The notes below the pieces were generated by a model, which worked only from the letters and a program-made list of their open reading frames with translations, did no database searches and was not told the DNA's origin. This document shows, piece by piece, positions 47,226 through 57,420 of a stretch of DNA of 64,000 nt; position 1 is the first letter of the stretch; every line of letters starts with the position of its first letter. The translations under genes were made by a program, and so were the position numbers. Where the stretch lies: assembly GCA_037954235.1 (NCBI GenBank), contig JBBMOA010000019.1:17423805-17487804 (forward strand), read 5' to 3'. Source of the DNA: Aulostomus chinensis (taxonomy: Eukaryota; Chordata; Actinopteri; Syngnathiformes; Aulostomidae).

Positions 47226-47649
47226 AATATCATCGGGTTCCATCCATCCGCTGTGCAGCAGGGTGAAGCTACCTCAGCAGGGGGACGCTGCCTTGCTGGG
47301 AGAGGAAGAGGAGGCCATAGGAGCTGGATTTATCTCAACTCCCCTCAACCTACACATCAAAACAAAGCCCCCACTGTGTGGCCTCCCCCCGGCTCACAAG
47401 CGCCACATCAATACCCCTCCGTGGTGGAGCATGCGGCACACAAACGTTTAACCAGTGCACGGCTCTGCTGCACCAACAACAAGTGACACTGTTGCATGTG
47501 TGAGCGTGACGGGCCAGGCAGGCACCGTGCCTTCCATGGTGGTCACTTACGGACAAGACTTATGACACCTGCTTGTGTTTGGAGAAAGATGGCTTGATTC
47601 AAACAAGCACTGCTGTTCACACGAGTGTTTGCAGTTGCTGACTGATGCA
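47226..47649. other. non-coding sequence, nothing recognised
   Basis: GC-moderate unique DNA. Frames of 60-87 codons on both strands lack domains. Confidence 0.42.
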
Positions 47650-48250
47650 ATAAGGGATCAGTCTTATTTCAATCTCTTATTTCTCTGGATGTTTATTAAA
47701 GATAGGTAAAAATGATAAGTAAACCTCTGATGTTGTCTGGCTCAGTGTGACTGTCCACTGCCAATGATACAGTAGAACCAAATATTGCATTTTTAAAAAT
47801 AGGTTTACATCTAGTTTGCCTTTTACAACTCTGCAACAACCAAGTACTCAGCGGCTAATAATGTATTACCCTCTAATTTTGGTGTTACTCGAGTTCCCAG
47901 GTTCATTCAGGTCAAAATGTATGAATATATTGATACACATTTTCAATTTAAATGCTATTTAATAGATACAGTGCTGCATAATATTATAAAACTGTTTTAC
48001 ATTTTCTATACAATCCCTGCATAATTAATCCTCTGCTTAAAATACTTTCATTATAATGCTTTTAATGGATTGTTTCATTTGCCAGGAATTAGTTAAATAT
48101 CAATAAACAGCAGAAGCAAAAGTGGCCAACTCTTATCTGCAATAAGAATAAACGCAATAATAGCAGCAGCATGTTGACCTGCTGATTTATTTGAATACTT
48201 TTAATGCATTTTATTCATATTTAGGTATGTTCACTCGATGTTTAGTAAGG
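47650..48250. promoter_or_regulatory. AT-rich candidate conserved non-coding element
   Basis: Six hundred bases of AT-rich but non-simple sequence with no long frame. Motif words include GCTAATAATG near 47853, CATAATTAATCC near 48020, GCTTTTAATGG near 48058, CAGGAATTAGTTAAATATC near 48084, CAATAAACAG near 48101 and TTTTAATGCATTTTATTC near 48200. High AT with dense ATTA/TAAT and forkhead-like TAAACA words is typical of the AT-rich class of vertebrate CNEs. Confidence 0.4.
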
Positions 48251-48915
48251 TTAAATATTTGTTTTCCTCCCTTATCTTCTTTTTTGTATTTTATGCACTT
48301 GGTGACAGAAAAAAGGGAAAAAAACAGCACACGTGAATGATCATCCCTTTTTATATTCATAAGTATTCACTAGTGCTTTGTAGACACAGAAATGTCATAC
48401 GCTGATGAGGATTTAAGTGGTATATGTGATCATGTATGAACATTTTCTACCGCTCACGAGAGCACAGTCCCTCACAATAGCTGGTTATCTTCTTGCTAGT
48501 GCAGCCTGGCAGCGATATGCTGAAGGACATGTTCAATTATAAGCCAAAATACTCTTTGTCAGTCTCACTCGCCTGTTAGTCAGCAGCTCCTGGTTCACAG
48601 GGGAAACAAAACTACAAGTCTTTGAATTACTTCTAATATTGCAATTTCCTCAAGTAATCACCTCAACCCCTGTCCAGACTAGGGTGCACTTCAGATTTAG
48701 TGTCTGATTGTAAAGTATGATGGAGATCTAAGCTCCACTATGGCAACAACAAAATGCCGCGGCATCCCCGAGTGACACACTGGCGAAGCAACACACATTA
48801 TCCAGCACCATGAGAGAGAATTATTCACCAGTGGGAAGCAGCACAATGGTGGCCACCTAACTTTCAAGCCTCAACCCAGTCCCTGCATCACCGCTCATCA
48901 GCATGCATTATTCCT

Positions 48916-48920
<5 letters not shown>
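48251..48920. other. non-coding sequence, nothing recognised
   Basis: Unique DNA between an AT-rich block and a microsatellite cluster. Confidence 0.45.

Positions 48921-48975
<55 letters not shown>
48921..48975. repeat. (GT)n microsatellite
   Basis: About 27 GT units. Confidence 0.98.
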
Positions 48976-48976
<1 letters not shown>

Positions 48977-49111
48977 CTGATGAGCACAGTTCGGTTTAGC
49001 ATCGCCCAGAGCTCAAACCACATCACACATAAACTACACACATTTTCCCTGCTCCCACGCTGGCTTGCTGTCACACAGGCTGTAAACAATGTTTTCGGGC
49101 TGGGGAATGCA

Positions 49112-49116
<5 letters not shown>

Positions 49117-49149
<33 letters not shown>

Positions 49150-49158
49150 GGGGGGGGG
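49117..49158. repeat. (GT)n followed by poly-G (12)
   Basis: About 15 GT units run directly into twelve G. Confidence 0.97.
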
Positions 49159-49368
49159 TTTAAGACTTAAGAGAAGTGGTGTGGGTATGGGCGTCACCAC
49201 ACACACAGGCACACACAGTCCCCCAGTGTTGGCAGATACGTTTGGCCATCCAGAAAGGTTAACGGGCACCAACCTCATGCTCTGCCCGATGTGACTTGTC
49301 ACTCTTCTCTCTCATTGCCCAGTTTGATGTGTTGTTCTTTCATGGCTCATAAACTGGAGGCCATGGAT

Positions 49369-49387
49369 GGGGGGGGGGGGGGGGGGG
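49369..49387. repeat. poly-G homopolymer (19 G)
   Basis: Follows GCCATGGATG. G-quadruplex capable. Confidence 0.9.
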
Positions 49388-49546
49388 CAAAGAGAGAAGA
49401 GACCATTTATTATATTGTGAATTTTTTCCCCTCTTTTGATCTGTCACATACATGCCGAAACATGCATGCATGAGGGAACACACACATCAACACATTTTCA
49501 TACATATGCACCACACACACATTTGGTCGCACGCATGCACGCACGT

Positions 49547-49549
<3 letters not shown>

Positions 49550-49583
<34 letters not shown>
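49550..49583. repeat. (CA)n with CGCA lead-in
   Basis: A GCACGCATGCACGCACGTGCG lead-in (49529-49549) precedes about 17 CA units. Confidence 0.96.
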
Positions 49584-49586
<3 letters not shown>

Positions 49587-49730
49587 TCACACACCACTAG
49601 CAAAATTGCGTAGTCTTCCTTCAGAGGGGACATTAATAAGAAATGAGTTCTTTTTGAAGCGCGACTGTGGGCTGTCAGATCTGAACTGACATGATCATCC
49701 CCAAGAATAACACCTCTTCCTCCCACCTTT

Positions 49731-49731
<1 letters not shown>

Positions 49732-49779
<48 letters not shown>

Positions 49780-49780
49780 C
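49732..49780. repeat. (CA)n microsatellite
   Basis: About 24 CA units with one AA interruption. Confidence 0.97.
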
Positions 49781-51839
49781 CGAGGTGTGTAAGGGTTCAG
49801 GTGTGATCTTGGAAACATGCGCATGTAATCCTTTGTAGTTGCCTTCATTGTGAACGGGTCTTTGTTAGTGAAGCTGTTGTATTTGTGTACGTTTTGGGTT
49901 TCATGGCGGTTGTCTGGTCAGCGTGCAGCATCATAGCTGTCACAGTGACCCCCATCTACAAAACGGACATGAATGTTTTTCTCTCTCTGTGTGTTTGTCA
50001 CACCCAGAGTTGTTATTGACATACAGCAGCTATAGTGTGGATCTGCTGGTTAAGCACCTCTGGTAATGTGCGCCGCCCCCCCCAGCCTCCTGCTGTGACA
50101 CCCCTGGTGTGATGCAGTGGTTTGGCTTCCATGCCTCCACAGTGTGATTAGAGGGTGAAGGGTTACTGCCAGGTCACGAGCTCTGCTGTTGTTTCATTGC
50201 CAACTATAAAGACATATTTTGAATATTTAAAACCATACAGGGGAATTCAGTTCATTAATTTATTTATGTGTTTTACGCTTTGATTCCTCTTATTTTTTTT
50301 CCCATAGATTATTGGAATGGGTTCTTTAGATGTGTTGTAGAGGGAACTATTGTACTCCAAGCTGAGGTGATCGGAGGAAGTTTGCAAGAAAAATAAAGAT
50401 GTTTTTGGGTGCAGGGGGATATGAAAGCGTTTTATTTTTATGTCTTCATGCTGATGAGAGTTGAAACAAAGCATTATGTTTTCAGACGGTCTGTCTGTTT
50501 CATCCAGACAGTTGAACTCAGGCTCCACTAGGACTCAAGGCTGAACCGACTGATTTTGGTCAAAGGTTGAGGTCACCGCACCTGAACAAAACAGTATTTT
50601 TGGCGTCAAGTCAAGAGTCCACACTCATTAAATGTCTAAAATGATGATGTGACCAAGTTTCATATCCAAAAGGTACTTTAATGTTCCGTCAGAATGTTCT
50701 TTTGATACTGAATGGTAAGTTCTACCTTTAAAATTCCTTTCAAGACGGCGCTATAAGCAAAATATTCTGGACTTTTGGAAAAAACAAATTTAAGCTGCAA
50801 TTGGAGTTGTTAGCAGAAGAATACATCTGCGAGGTCACTAGAAGATATCAATTACAATCTGTGGACAGCAAAAGACAGTGAGATGGTTCCAGTATGTCAA
50901 ACAGTGCATCTATTAATTCATCCATCACATTTACGAAGCTCAACAGTGACATGGCCAAGCCAGCTACATGTGGTTAGGCCTCTGCTAACTTGAATATGGA
51001 CAAATGATTTCTTTGGCGTGATGATTAATGAGTCATTTTTGCAAGCGCAGAGTGACAGTCAAAACATTTCATCCAAGGTTTTACAGCTGAAACTTGGACG
51101 CTAAAGCTTTTCTGAAGCTGATGCTACACCAAGTTGAAAGCACAAACATGTTGATATCTTATATGCTATCATCACGTAGCAATTTGGATTGTACAACAAC
51201 CACTCAGCAATCCCAACGACAAAAATCAAAAACACTGTTGAATTGTTGGAAGCCTCTAGATTTGGAGAATTGCCTGCAGACGCCTGGAGCCTGGCAGTGT
51301 GTCACACTACTCCATCAGTGTGATAGATGAAGTCAGACTTCTCCCCCATACCCCCGGCTTATTTCACACCCTCCAACTTCCTCTCATCCTTGCCAGGAAC
51401 ATGTTCGACCGGCAGAAAATATGCCGCTCCTCCTCCTCTTCTTCTATGCACTTCAGCCTTTTGATTGTTTTGTCTGAAGCAGGGTGAACAACCCCTGTTG
51501 GTTTTCATTGAACAAAAAACAGTAATTTCACTATATACAGTATGTGTGTGTATATATATCTGAAAGCATCTCCAGGAGCAGACAGAAACACTGTCTCTAT
51601 ATCCATGGCTGTCACCATCTATGTACCGTATTTATGTATATTACAGATCCATAACACGGTAGCCTGTTCCTTTGACTGACTTCCTTGTGATCTCTGGCTC
51701 CATCAAAGCCGGACTCTGACACCTCTGGTCCAGGCTGCGATTGACACATTCTTCATACGTGTGGACATGTTGATCCTTCCAGCACAGACAGAGTGTTAAT
51801 AATTCATGTCCAACTGACCTACACACAGCTGTACAAGGA

Positions 51840-51841
<2 letters not shown>
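49781..51841. other. non-coding sequence, nothing recognised
   Basis: Unique DNA. C-run at 50075-50082. The 93-codon minus-strand frame at 50247-50528 has no domain. Confidence 0.45.
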
Positions 51842-51895
<54 letters not shown>

Positions 51896-51946
51896 TTCTA
51901 CGCACATTAAATGGCTGCAGAAGGCAACACACACACACACACACAC
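51842..51946. repeat. inverted pair of (GT)n and (CA)n arrays
   Basis: A GT arm (51842-51890) and a shorter CA arm (51927-51946) face each other across 36 bases, so about 20 pairs of hairpin stem are possible. Confidence 0.92.
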
Positions 51947-52129
51947 GCCATTTTCAGTTGTTGTGTAGATCGCATGAATTATGTATCACGGAGGAAAAGA
52001 TTATTTGTGTGGACATTACAGGATGACGTCTTTTAATGTGCTTTTCATATTCGATCTCCTGTTTTCATTCCCGTCCAGGTGCTTTCCTTTCTGAGTGTAT
52101 TAATGTCACACGTGACGATTTAAGCGTGT

Positions 52130-52465
52130 TTGTTTGGACATTTAAATGTCTGAAGAATTGTGTTCAACCCTTAGACATGACCGAGTGGGCAGCAATAAAC
52201 CTAAATATGAGGTGAATGCTCTTTTATTCTGTAATTATAGACTAATAAGGGCTGAGCGCCGCACGTCACATATGGCCTGTGATTTCTTTTTAATTGAAAT
52301 ATGCTAATGTATTCACAAGTTCATCTTATTCAATTTGTCACCTGTTTGTGAGACCATATTGCCTTTATTTGCTCACCGATTAAAATGAATTGCATTTTCT
52401 TTTTTTCTCTCTTGTGCTCCGCAGTTAAAAAAGATTAGAAACGTTCCAGGCGGCGAGCAGTGAGC
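52130..52465. promoter_or_regulatory. candidate conserved non-coding element with splice-acceptor-like end
   Basis: Complex sequence with GTAATTATAGACTAATAAGG near 52231-52250, TTTAATTGAAATATGCTAATG near 52289-52309 (the latter a POU-like ATGCTAAT) and GATTAAAATGAATTGC near 52379-52394. It ends in a long pyrimidine tract and CTCCGCAG at 52417-52424, a strong 3' splice-site shape. A donor-like CAGTGAGC follows at 52458-52465. Either an enhancer with incidental splice-like words, or a small exon flanked by conserved intron sequence. Confidence 0.42.
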
Positions 52466-53470
52466 ATAATTGAGGACTGTGCTTTTTTGTGTGGTGTAAA
52501 AAGTCAAGGCCAAATAGGCTTTTGTATCAGGTCCAAACACGTGAAACTGGTATTTGTGACACCGTCCCTCATGTCTACCAAAGTGAGAGAAAAGCTGAAC
52601 TTTTGCAGCAGCAAGATATGCTTTAGTAAACCCAAGAATAAAAGGTTCTCTCTTTTAAAATTCCATGTTTTGGATGCCTGACTTCCCAGCTTATCGCATC
52701 CCTGAAGTGGTTATGAATACCTCCCACTTAACATTCTATGAGGTGAACACAAATGGGCCCGGCGACGTGCATCTCTCCCTCTGTGTAAACACTGTGCTGC
52801 GTGATAAGGGTTTTAGAGAGAAGGGAGTATTGGCAGAGTTGAAGGCAAGAGGGGACCAAAATCATCTGTATCTCTGTATTCAGCTACAGCCGGCTGGAGT
52901 ATCGAGACCCAGCTGGCCACTGCTGGAGTCATCTTCCAGAAATACTACTTCTCCAAAGAGAGCGGAGCAAGACTTGCAATCAGACGCGGGGAAGTCATCC
53001 ACTCGTGATAGAAAAAAGACACGGATAAGCTCTTCACTCTGGAGAGCCGGGAACTCCAAGAATTTGGAGGGGAACTGTGCACCAGCGCCTACTGCTGGCA
53101 TGTGCACGGACCAAATGATTGGTCAATGATACAGACACAGCTGTTGTTTTTGAAATATTAGTGTATTTCAAAACTATTTCAAATGTCACTGGACCAGTAT
53201 TGGTATCCCTAAATCTATGTCACTGGCAGTGAGAGAGTAGTTGTTTGCCATTAAAACAATACATAGCAACTATGGTGAGAGATGTTGAAATATAGAAAGA
53301 ATCAAAAACAGTTGATATGACTTCTGCATTTAGATTTCAACTCGTGATTTGGAGAATTCGATTTTATTTTGAAGATTTTAACACGATTATTTAACTCAAA
53401 AATTTAAACCAAGCAGAACTGCGAAAAAAAATTAAAAAAATGAAAATGTATAAGAATTCTTTGTGATTCC
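52466..53470. other. non-coding sequence with one long unassigned open frame
   Basis: A 154-codon plus-strand frame at 52665-53129 translates to a Ser/Arg/Lys-rich, domain-free sequence. I cannot support it as a gene. Rest is AT-rich. Confidence 0.38.
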
Positions 53471-53509
53471 GCACACCCACACCCACATGCACGCACACAC
53501 ACACACATG

Positions 53510-53540
<31 letters not shown>
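53471..53540. repeat. imperfect (CA)n with CGCA and CCA variants
   Basis: Array of CA units with repeated ATGCACGC interruptions. Confidence 0.95.
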
Positions 53541-53544
<4 letters not shown>

Positions 53545-53674
53545 CCTTATCTGCTTCAGCAGAGGGGTGTGGGTAGACCTCCCTCCCATAGGCCAGCTGG
53601 ATTATGTGTTTTGGTCTAATCCCATTCATTCTCTCAATGCTCTCTGTTAGACCCACATGCACTGGACCATCCTA

Positions 53675-53719
53675 GACACACACACACACACACACGTACA
53701 CGTACACACACACACACGC
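53675..53719. repeat. (CA)n with CGTA interruptions
   Basis: CA array broken by two ACGTAC words. Confidence 0.95.
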
Positions 53720-54243
53720 AAGCTCAGGTGCTTGTGTGTGATAAGGTTGATGTAGAGTTAAAAGGCTCATCAACCAGCTCCTACCAGTACACAGGAAATC
53801 CAGTTTCCTTCCATCGTCCCCAGTTGGTCCTTATCATCCCAACCTGCTCCAACGCCTTTGTGTCGCAACACACTCCCCAGCAGCTTTGTGTCAGGATCAT
53901 CTCCCATGTTCACACTGCTGCGGACAAATCTGAACACCCGTGTGAGAATGACTCATCTGACGGGGACCGGCACAACACCGTGGCTTGGGTGCGTACGGCG
54001 GCCTGCGTATTGAAAATAAACCCGTGAAAGAAGCGAGATCTAAATAACTCCAAACCTCAAAAACTAACAAAGGAAAAAAACTCAAGCGTGTCGGCCTTGT
54101 TTTTAACCACTCATCCATCAGCATGTGGGTTGAGAGGACCCGGTTCCTGAAGGACCCGAGTCTCAAAGGTGCAAAAAACCCAATAATGTCCAAGCTTTGA
54201 CTGCAGAGGAGACCAGCTGGTCCTGCGCGTAAGATGAGACCAG
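53720..54243. other. non-coding sequence, nothing recognised
   Basis: Frames of 98-99 codons on both strands at 53728-54193 have no domain. Confidence 0.42.
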
Positions 54244-54269
54244 GATATTTATATATATATATAAATATC
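54244..54269. repeat. 26-base perfect AT palindrome
   Basis: GATATTTATA followed by alternating TA and closing TATAAATATC reads identically on both strands, with no loop. Cruciform-capable; probably a TA microsatellite with symmetric flanks. Confidence 0.92.
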
Positions 54270-54901
54270 AGATATAAGATGATTTTTCAATAACTGATAC
54301 AATGATGATGATAACTTGTGTATCCACAGTTTTCCTGCCTACATGCAGAGATCATCAGGTTGTGTCAACATCAGTTATTTAGATAACAACTTATTCAAGC
54401 ACATACTCTTATTTTATGGCCCAATATTTTGCATAAATCTATTAAGATGGATATTTGTAAAAAAAAAAAAAAAATGATAGCAGCTGAACAAGACCAGAGT
54501 CATATCGTCGTACGATCTTCCTCACAAGTAAAAATGCCGTCTATGTACGAGGATCGTTCTAATGTCACCGGTTCATCGTGTCAGTGGATATCGATAACGC
54601 GCCGATAAAATCACGCATCATTATCAAGACTCAATTCATTTGTAGAACTCTGTGTTCATTTCAATTGCGTGGGTAATTCATTTATTCTGCTTGGCCGAGC
54701 AGAAACTGTACAGCTCAACCAGATGCAGTTTTAGAAGCGTGCTCGTACTGGTCTTGCTGTGTTGACCCTCTACAGCTGCTGAACCGTGAGCCAGACGTTG
54801 TTGTACAGCAACCTCAGCAGCAAACAGCAGGCAGACAGAACTAGTTAGGGCTCTGACAATGAGCTGCCTCCACCCTGGGACGTTCACACACAGATACAAG
54901 C
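54270..54901. other. non-coding sequence, nothing recognised
   Basis: A-run at 54459-54473; otherwise unique. Confidence 0.45.
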
Positions 54902-54944
54902 CACACGCGCACGCACGCACGCGCGCGCACACGCACACGCGCGT
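54902..54944. repeat. (CGCA)/(CG) alternating purine-pyrimidine tract
   Basis: CACACGCGCACGCACGCACG leads into CGCGCGCACACGC and a final CGCGCG, unbroken alternation with many CpG steps. Strong Z-DNA propensity and an unusual local CpG cluster for fish intergenic DNA. Confidence 0.92.
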
Positions 54945-55607
54945 CTGTACAAATATTCATATGTCAGGGGCATGTGCGCACATGCATAAAGAAAAGTCTG
55001 ACACATACTTATACATATGTAGAAAACTACAGGAGAACAGCTGAATTTGTGTCAGACCCTCAAGGTACAGTAAACTAATTTAGCTCACTGCTTCATAATG
55101 AACCCTTTTAGAGAAACCGTTTATCCCGCAGCTAAAAAAGGTTCCCTCGGTCCATTGTTGTCTGTGTTAGAACCCAAAAAAACCCGTGAAGATTTGGCAA
55201 ATGAGTCAGCTGACATGTAAAAACTCACCTTCGCGTTGCCTACTGTGTGTCAGCTGTTTTGTTTGTAATTTTGCACGTTTTAAATTAAATGAACCGGTTT
55301 TTAAATACTAAAAAGAAAAAGACCCCCCCCTCATAGTACCTGGAACATCAGAACCTCCTCCTGAAGTCAGACTATTTTGGCTGTGAGATAAAACCCCCAG
55401 GGCTAAATCTAGACCCTGATTTCTGCCGTGTTCCTCCACAGGTTCCCTGGGCCAAAATTCTTGTGCTTAAAAAGGGGCTTTATTTTGGAACCTGTGATCG
55501 CTTGCATCTCTACTAGAGGCTGGGTTTTTGAGTTGTACCACCATCGCACTCAAGGATAACAAAAGACATGATAATATATCAGCTTTCGCACATATATACA
55601 TATACTG
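54945..55607. other. non-coding sequence, nothing recognised
   Basis: Unique DNA; C-run near 55323. Confidence 0.45.
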
Positions 55608-55920
55608 TAGTCCTTTATTAGTCCCACAACAAGGAAATCCACATAGAATGAAAAAGAGTAAACATACATCACCCAACAAACAATAGGTTGTACTATGAGT
55701 GAATTGAAATCATCATGATTTTCATAAATTAAATTAAATTATGGCTGAACAGCTTCTACAAGCCTGCATAGTAATTGTAACAATAATAACGTAGAATTTA
55801 TTCATAGGCGCCTTCCAAAACGTCGAAGGACGCCTAACAATACATCACTAAACATATAAGATCTTATTTTATTAGTCCACGATGGGGAAATTCACAAAAA
55901 AATAAATAAAATGAGAGAGT
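55608..55920. repeat. cluster of dispersed-repeat fragments
   Basis: Two related phrases in the same orientation: CTTTATTAGTCCCACAACAAGG (about 55613-55634) and TTTTATTAGTCCACGATGGGG (about 55867-55888), each followed by GAAAT(C/T)CACA and an A-rich stretch. Between them (55791-55840) is GGCGCCTTCCAAAACG...AAGGACGCCTAACAATAC, a phrase common in fish dispersed repeats. Family not assigned; likely decayed transposon ends. Confidence 0.5.
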
Positions 55921-56204
55921 GAATGATAACCTATCGTATGTATGTCTAAATTACACGTTATAGTTTGGAATGAGCTTTAAAATTCATGCTTTCATTCTCC
56001 TCTGAGACCACTGAACACATTTGGAATTCCAGTTGCTCTCATTTTCTGTTTGTTTGATTGTTGGTAATTTAGTTCTAATTGACACACTTTGCTTGACTGC
56101 ACGTGTTACATCTCTCTTGCTTTCCTCCAGATGCTCAGTTTAATCGTGAATGACACAACAGCATTATATTCTAAAACGACATTTTAACATGGATTGCCTT
56201 ACAG

Positions 56205-56467
56205 ACACCTTTGCACGTATGGGGGCAGCATTTCTCAGAGGTAGAGCGGCCGTCTAGCAACCGGAGGGACGCTGCTTCGATCCTCACTCCCCCCGGTGAC
56301 CATGTCCAAGTATCCTTGAGCAAGATACTGATACTATATACTCCTGGTGACCTGTCCAGGGGGAGCCCCGCCTCTCACCCAATGTCAGCTGGGATAGGCT
56401 CCAGCCCCCGACCCTTAACAGAGAAGCGGTATAGAAAATGGATGAAAGGAAGAACATCTTTGCATGT
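56205..56467 (+). mobile_element. near-complete tRNA-derived SINE with target-site duplication
   Basis: Body about 56221-56449. The tRNA-like head has TCTCAGAGGTAGAGCGG (A-box-like) and GCTTCGATCC (B-box, one change from GGTTCGATCC). Then come CCATGTCCAAGTATCCTTGAGCAAG, the CCGCCTCTCACCCAATGTC and GGGATAGGCTCCAG tail blocks, and GCGGTATAGAAAATGGATG. The 14-mer ACACCTTTGCACGT before it (56205-56218) matches ACATCTTTGCATGT after it (56454-56467) at 12 of 14 positions, a slightly diverged target-site duplication. Same family as the copies at 18.5, 39.4 and 43.8 kb, and the only one here with both head and full tail. Confidence 0.88.
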
Positions 56468-57098
56468 GCCACTGATGGAACTGTCAGCAGTGGTCCAGGG
56501 GATAACACGCTGCAGCAAGGAAACGTGACACAACCCTCTCATTTCATCACCACGGGAGGTTCAGTCATTGTAGCATGCAAATGTCAAACACATGTTTAGG
56601 AGGGAGCACAAAAACTCCAGGTGCTCTGTCACAGAGATGCGTGTGCACTCACTTTCACACTCTCTTATTTCCATCTCTATTTTTGACATTTGGAGGAGGG
56701 GTGTGACTTTCTCTGCTGAGATTGCGGCAGCATGAGGAGAGGACCGAAGCAGCAGCGGAAAGTAAACACGTCTGCAGCCGACGCTCTCAAACTGATAACC
56801 CGCCATCGCCGCCTTAATGGCTCACTAATGAAAACATGCCTTGGAGATGAAGGTGACGGTTCAGCTCTCACTTTCAATCACATGTTCAGCTCATTGTGAG
56901 ATCATTTCAATGCCCTCTCCTCCTCCGTGTGTACTCAGTTGAATGTGTCAGCTCAGGCTCCAGGGGAGAAGTTGCTTTGCATCACTCGGTCAAACTGTTT
57001 TGTCAGCTGCCACCTCGTCCCTAAAGAGCTGTTTTGCTCAAATGCGTGTAAATTGAGGCATCATCTCGCAATTTGCTCAGCGCAGAGCTCACGTAACA
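56468..57098. other. non-coding sequence with possible small conserved block
   Basis: The stretch 56800-56920 (CCTTAATGGCTCACTAATG, then CACTTTCAATCACATG) may be conserved; no gene recognised. Confidence 0.35.
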
Positions 57099-57114
57099 CC
57101 CCCCCCCCCCCCCC
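57099..57114. repeat. poly-C homopolymer (16 C)
   Basis: Sixteen C between ACGTAACA and GGCAGG. Confidence 0.9.
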
Positions 57115-57239
57115 GGCAGGTCAGGTGTAACCGCCGTCCAGTTTGAGGGAGGATTGAGAGAGAGGATTTTTTTCCCATTGACTCCTGCGATCAAACCCTT
57201 TGACTTTGGTGTGGTCCACGCTTCTGTCACTCACACGTT

Positions 57240-57420
57240 TACCATAGGCGCCATAAGCAAATGGCGAGCTTTCTATTAACCTCTCGATGAACTCTCACCT
57301 AAACACTTAATGGGAAATTATTTTGACATTCACGAGACACACACATACACGTCAGTTCTGATAACATTCATGAGCCGGCTAAGTGATGATTAAATGAACG
57401 TATTGAATTACAATATAAAA
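57240..57420. promoter_or_regulatory. candidate conserved non-coding element
   Basis: Compact complex block with GCGCCATAAGCAAATGGC near 57248-57265, CTATTAACC near 57273, CTTAATGGGAAATTATTTTGAC near 57307-57328 and GATGATTAAATG near 57386. Several homeodomain-type cores within 180 bases and no repeats. Confidence 0.4.

Noticed and set aside
52665..53129. 154-codon plus-strand frame
   Set aside because: Low-complexity Ser/Lys/Arg-rich translation, no family recognised, no flanking splice signals that fit its phase.
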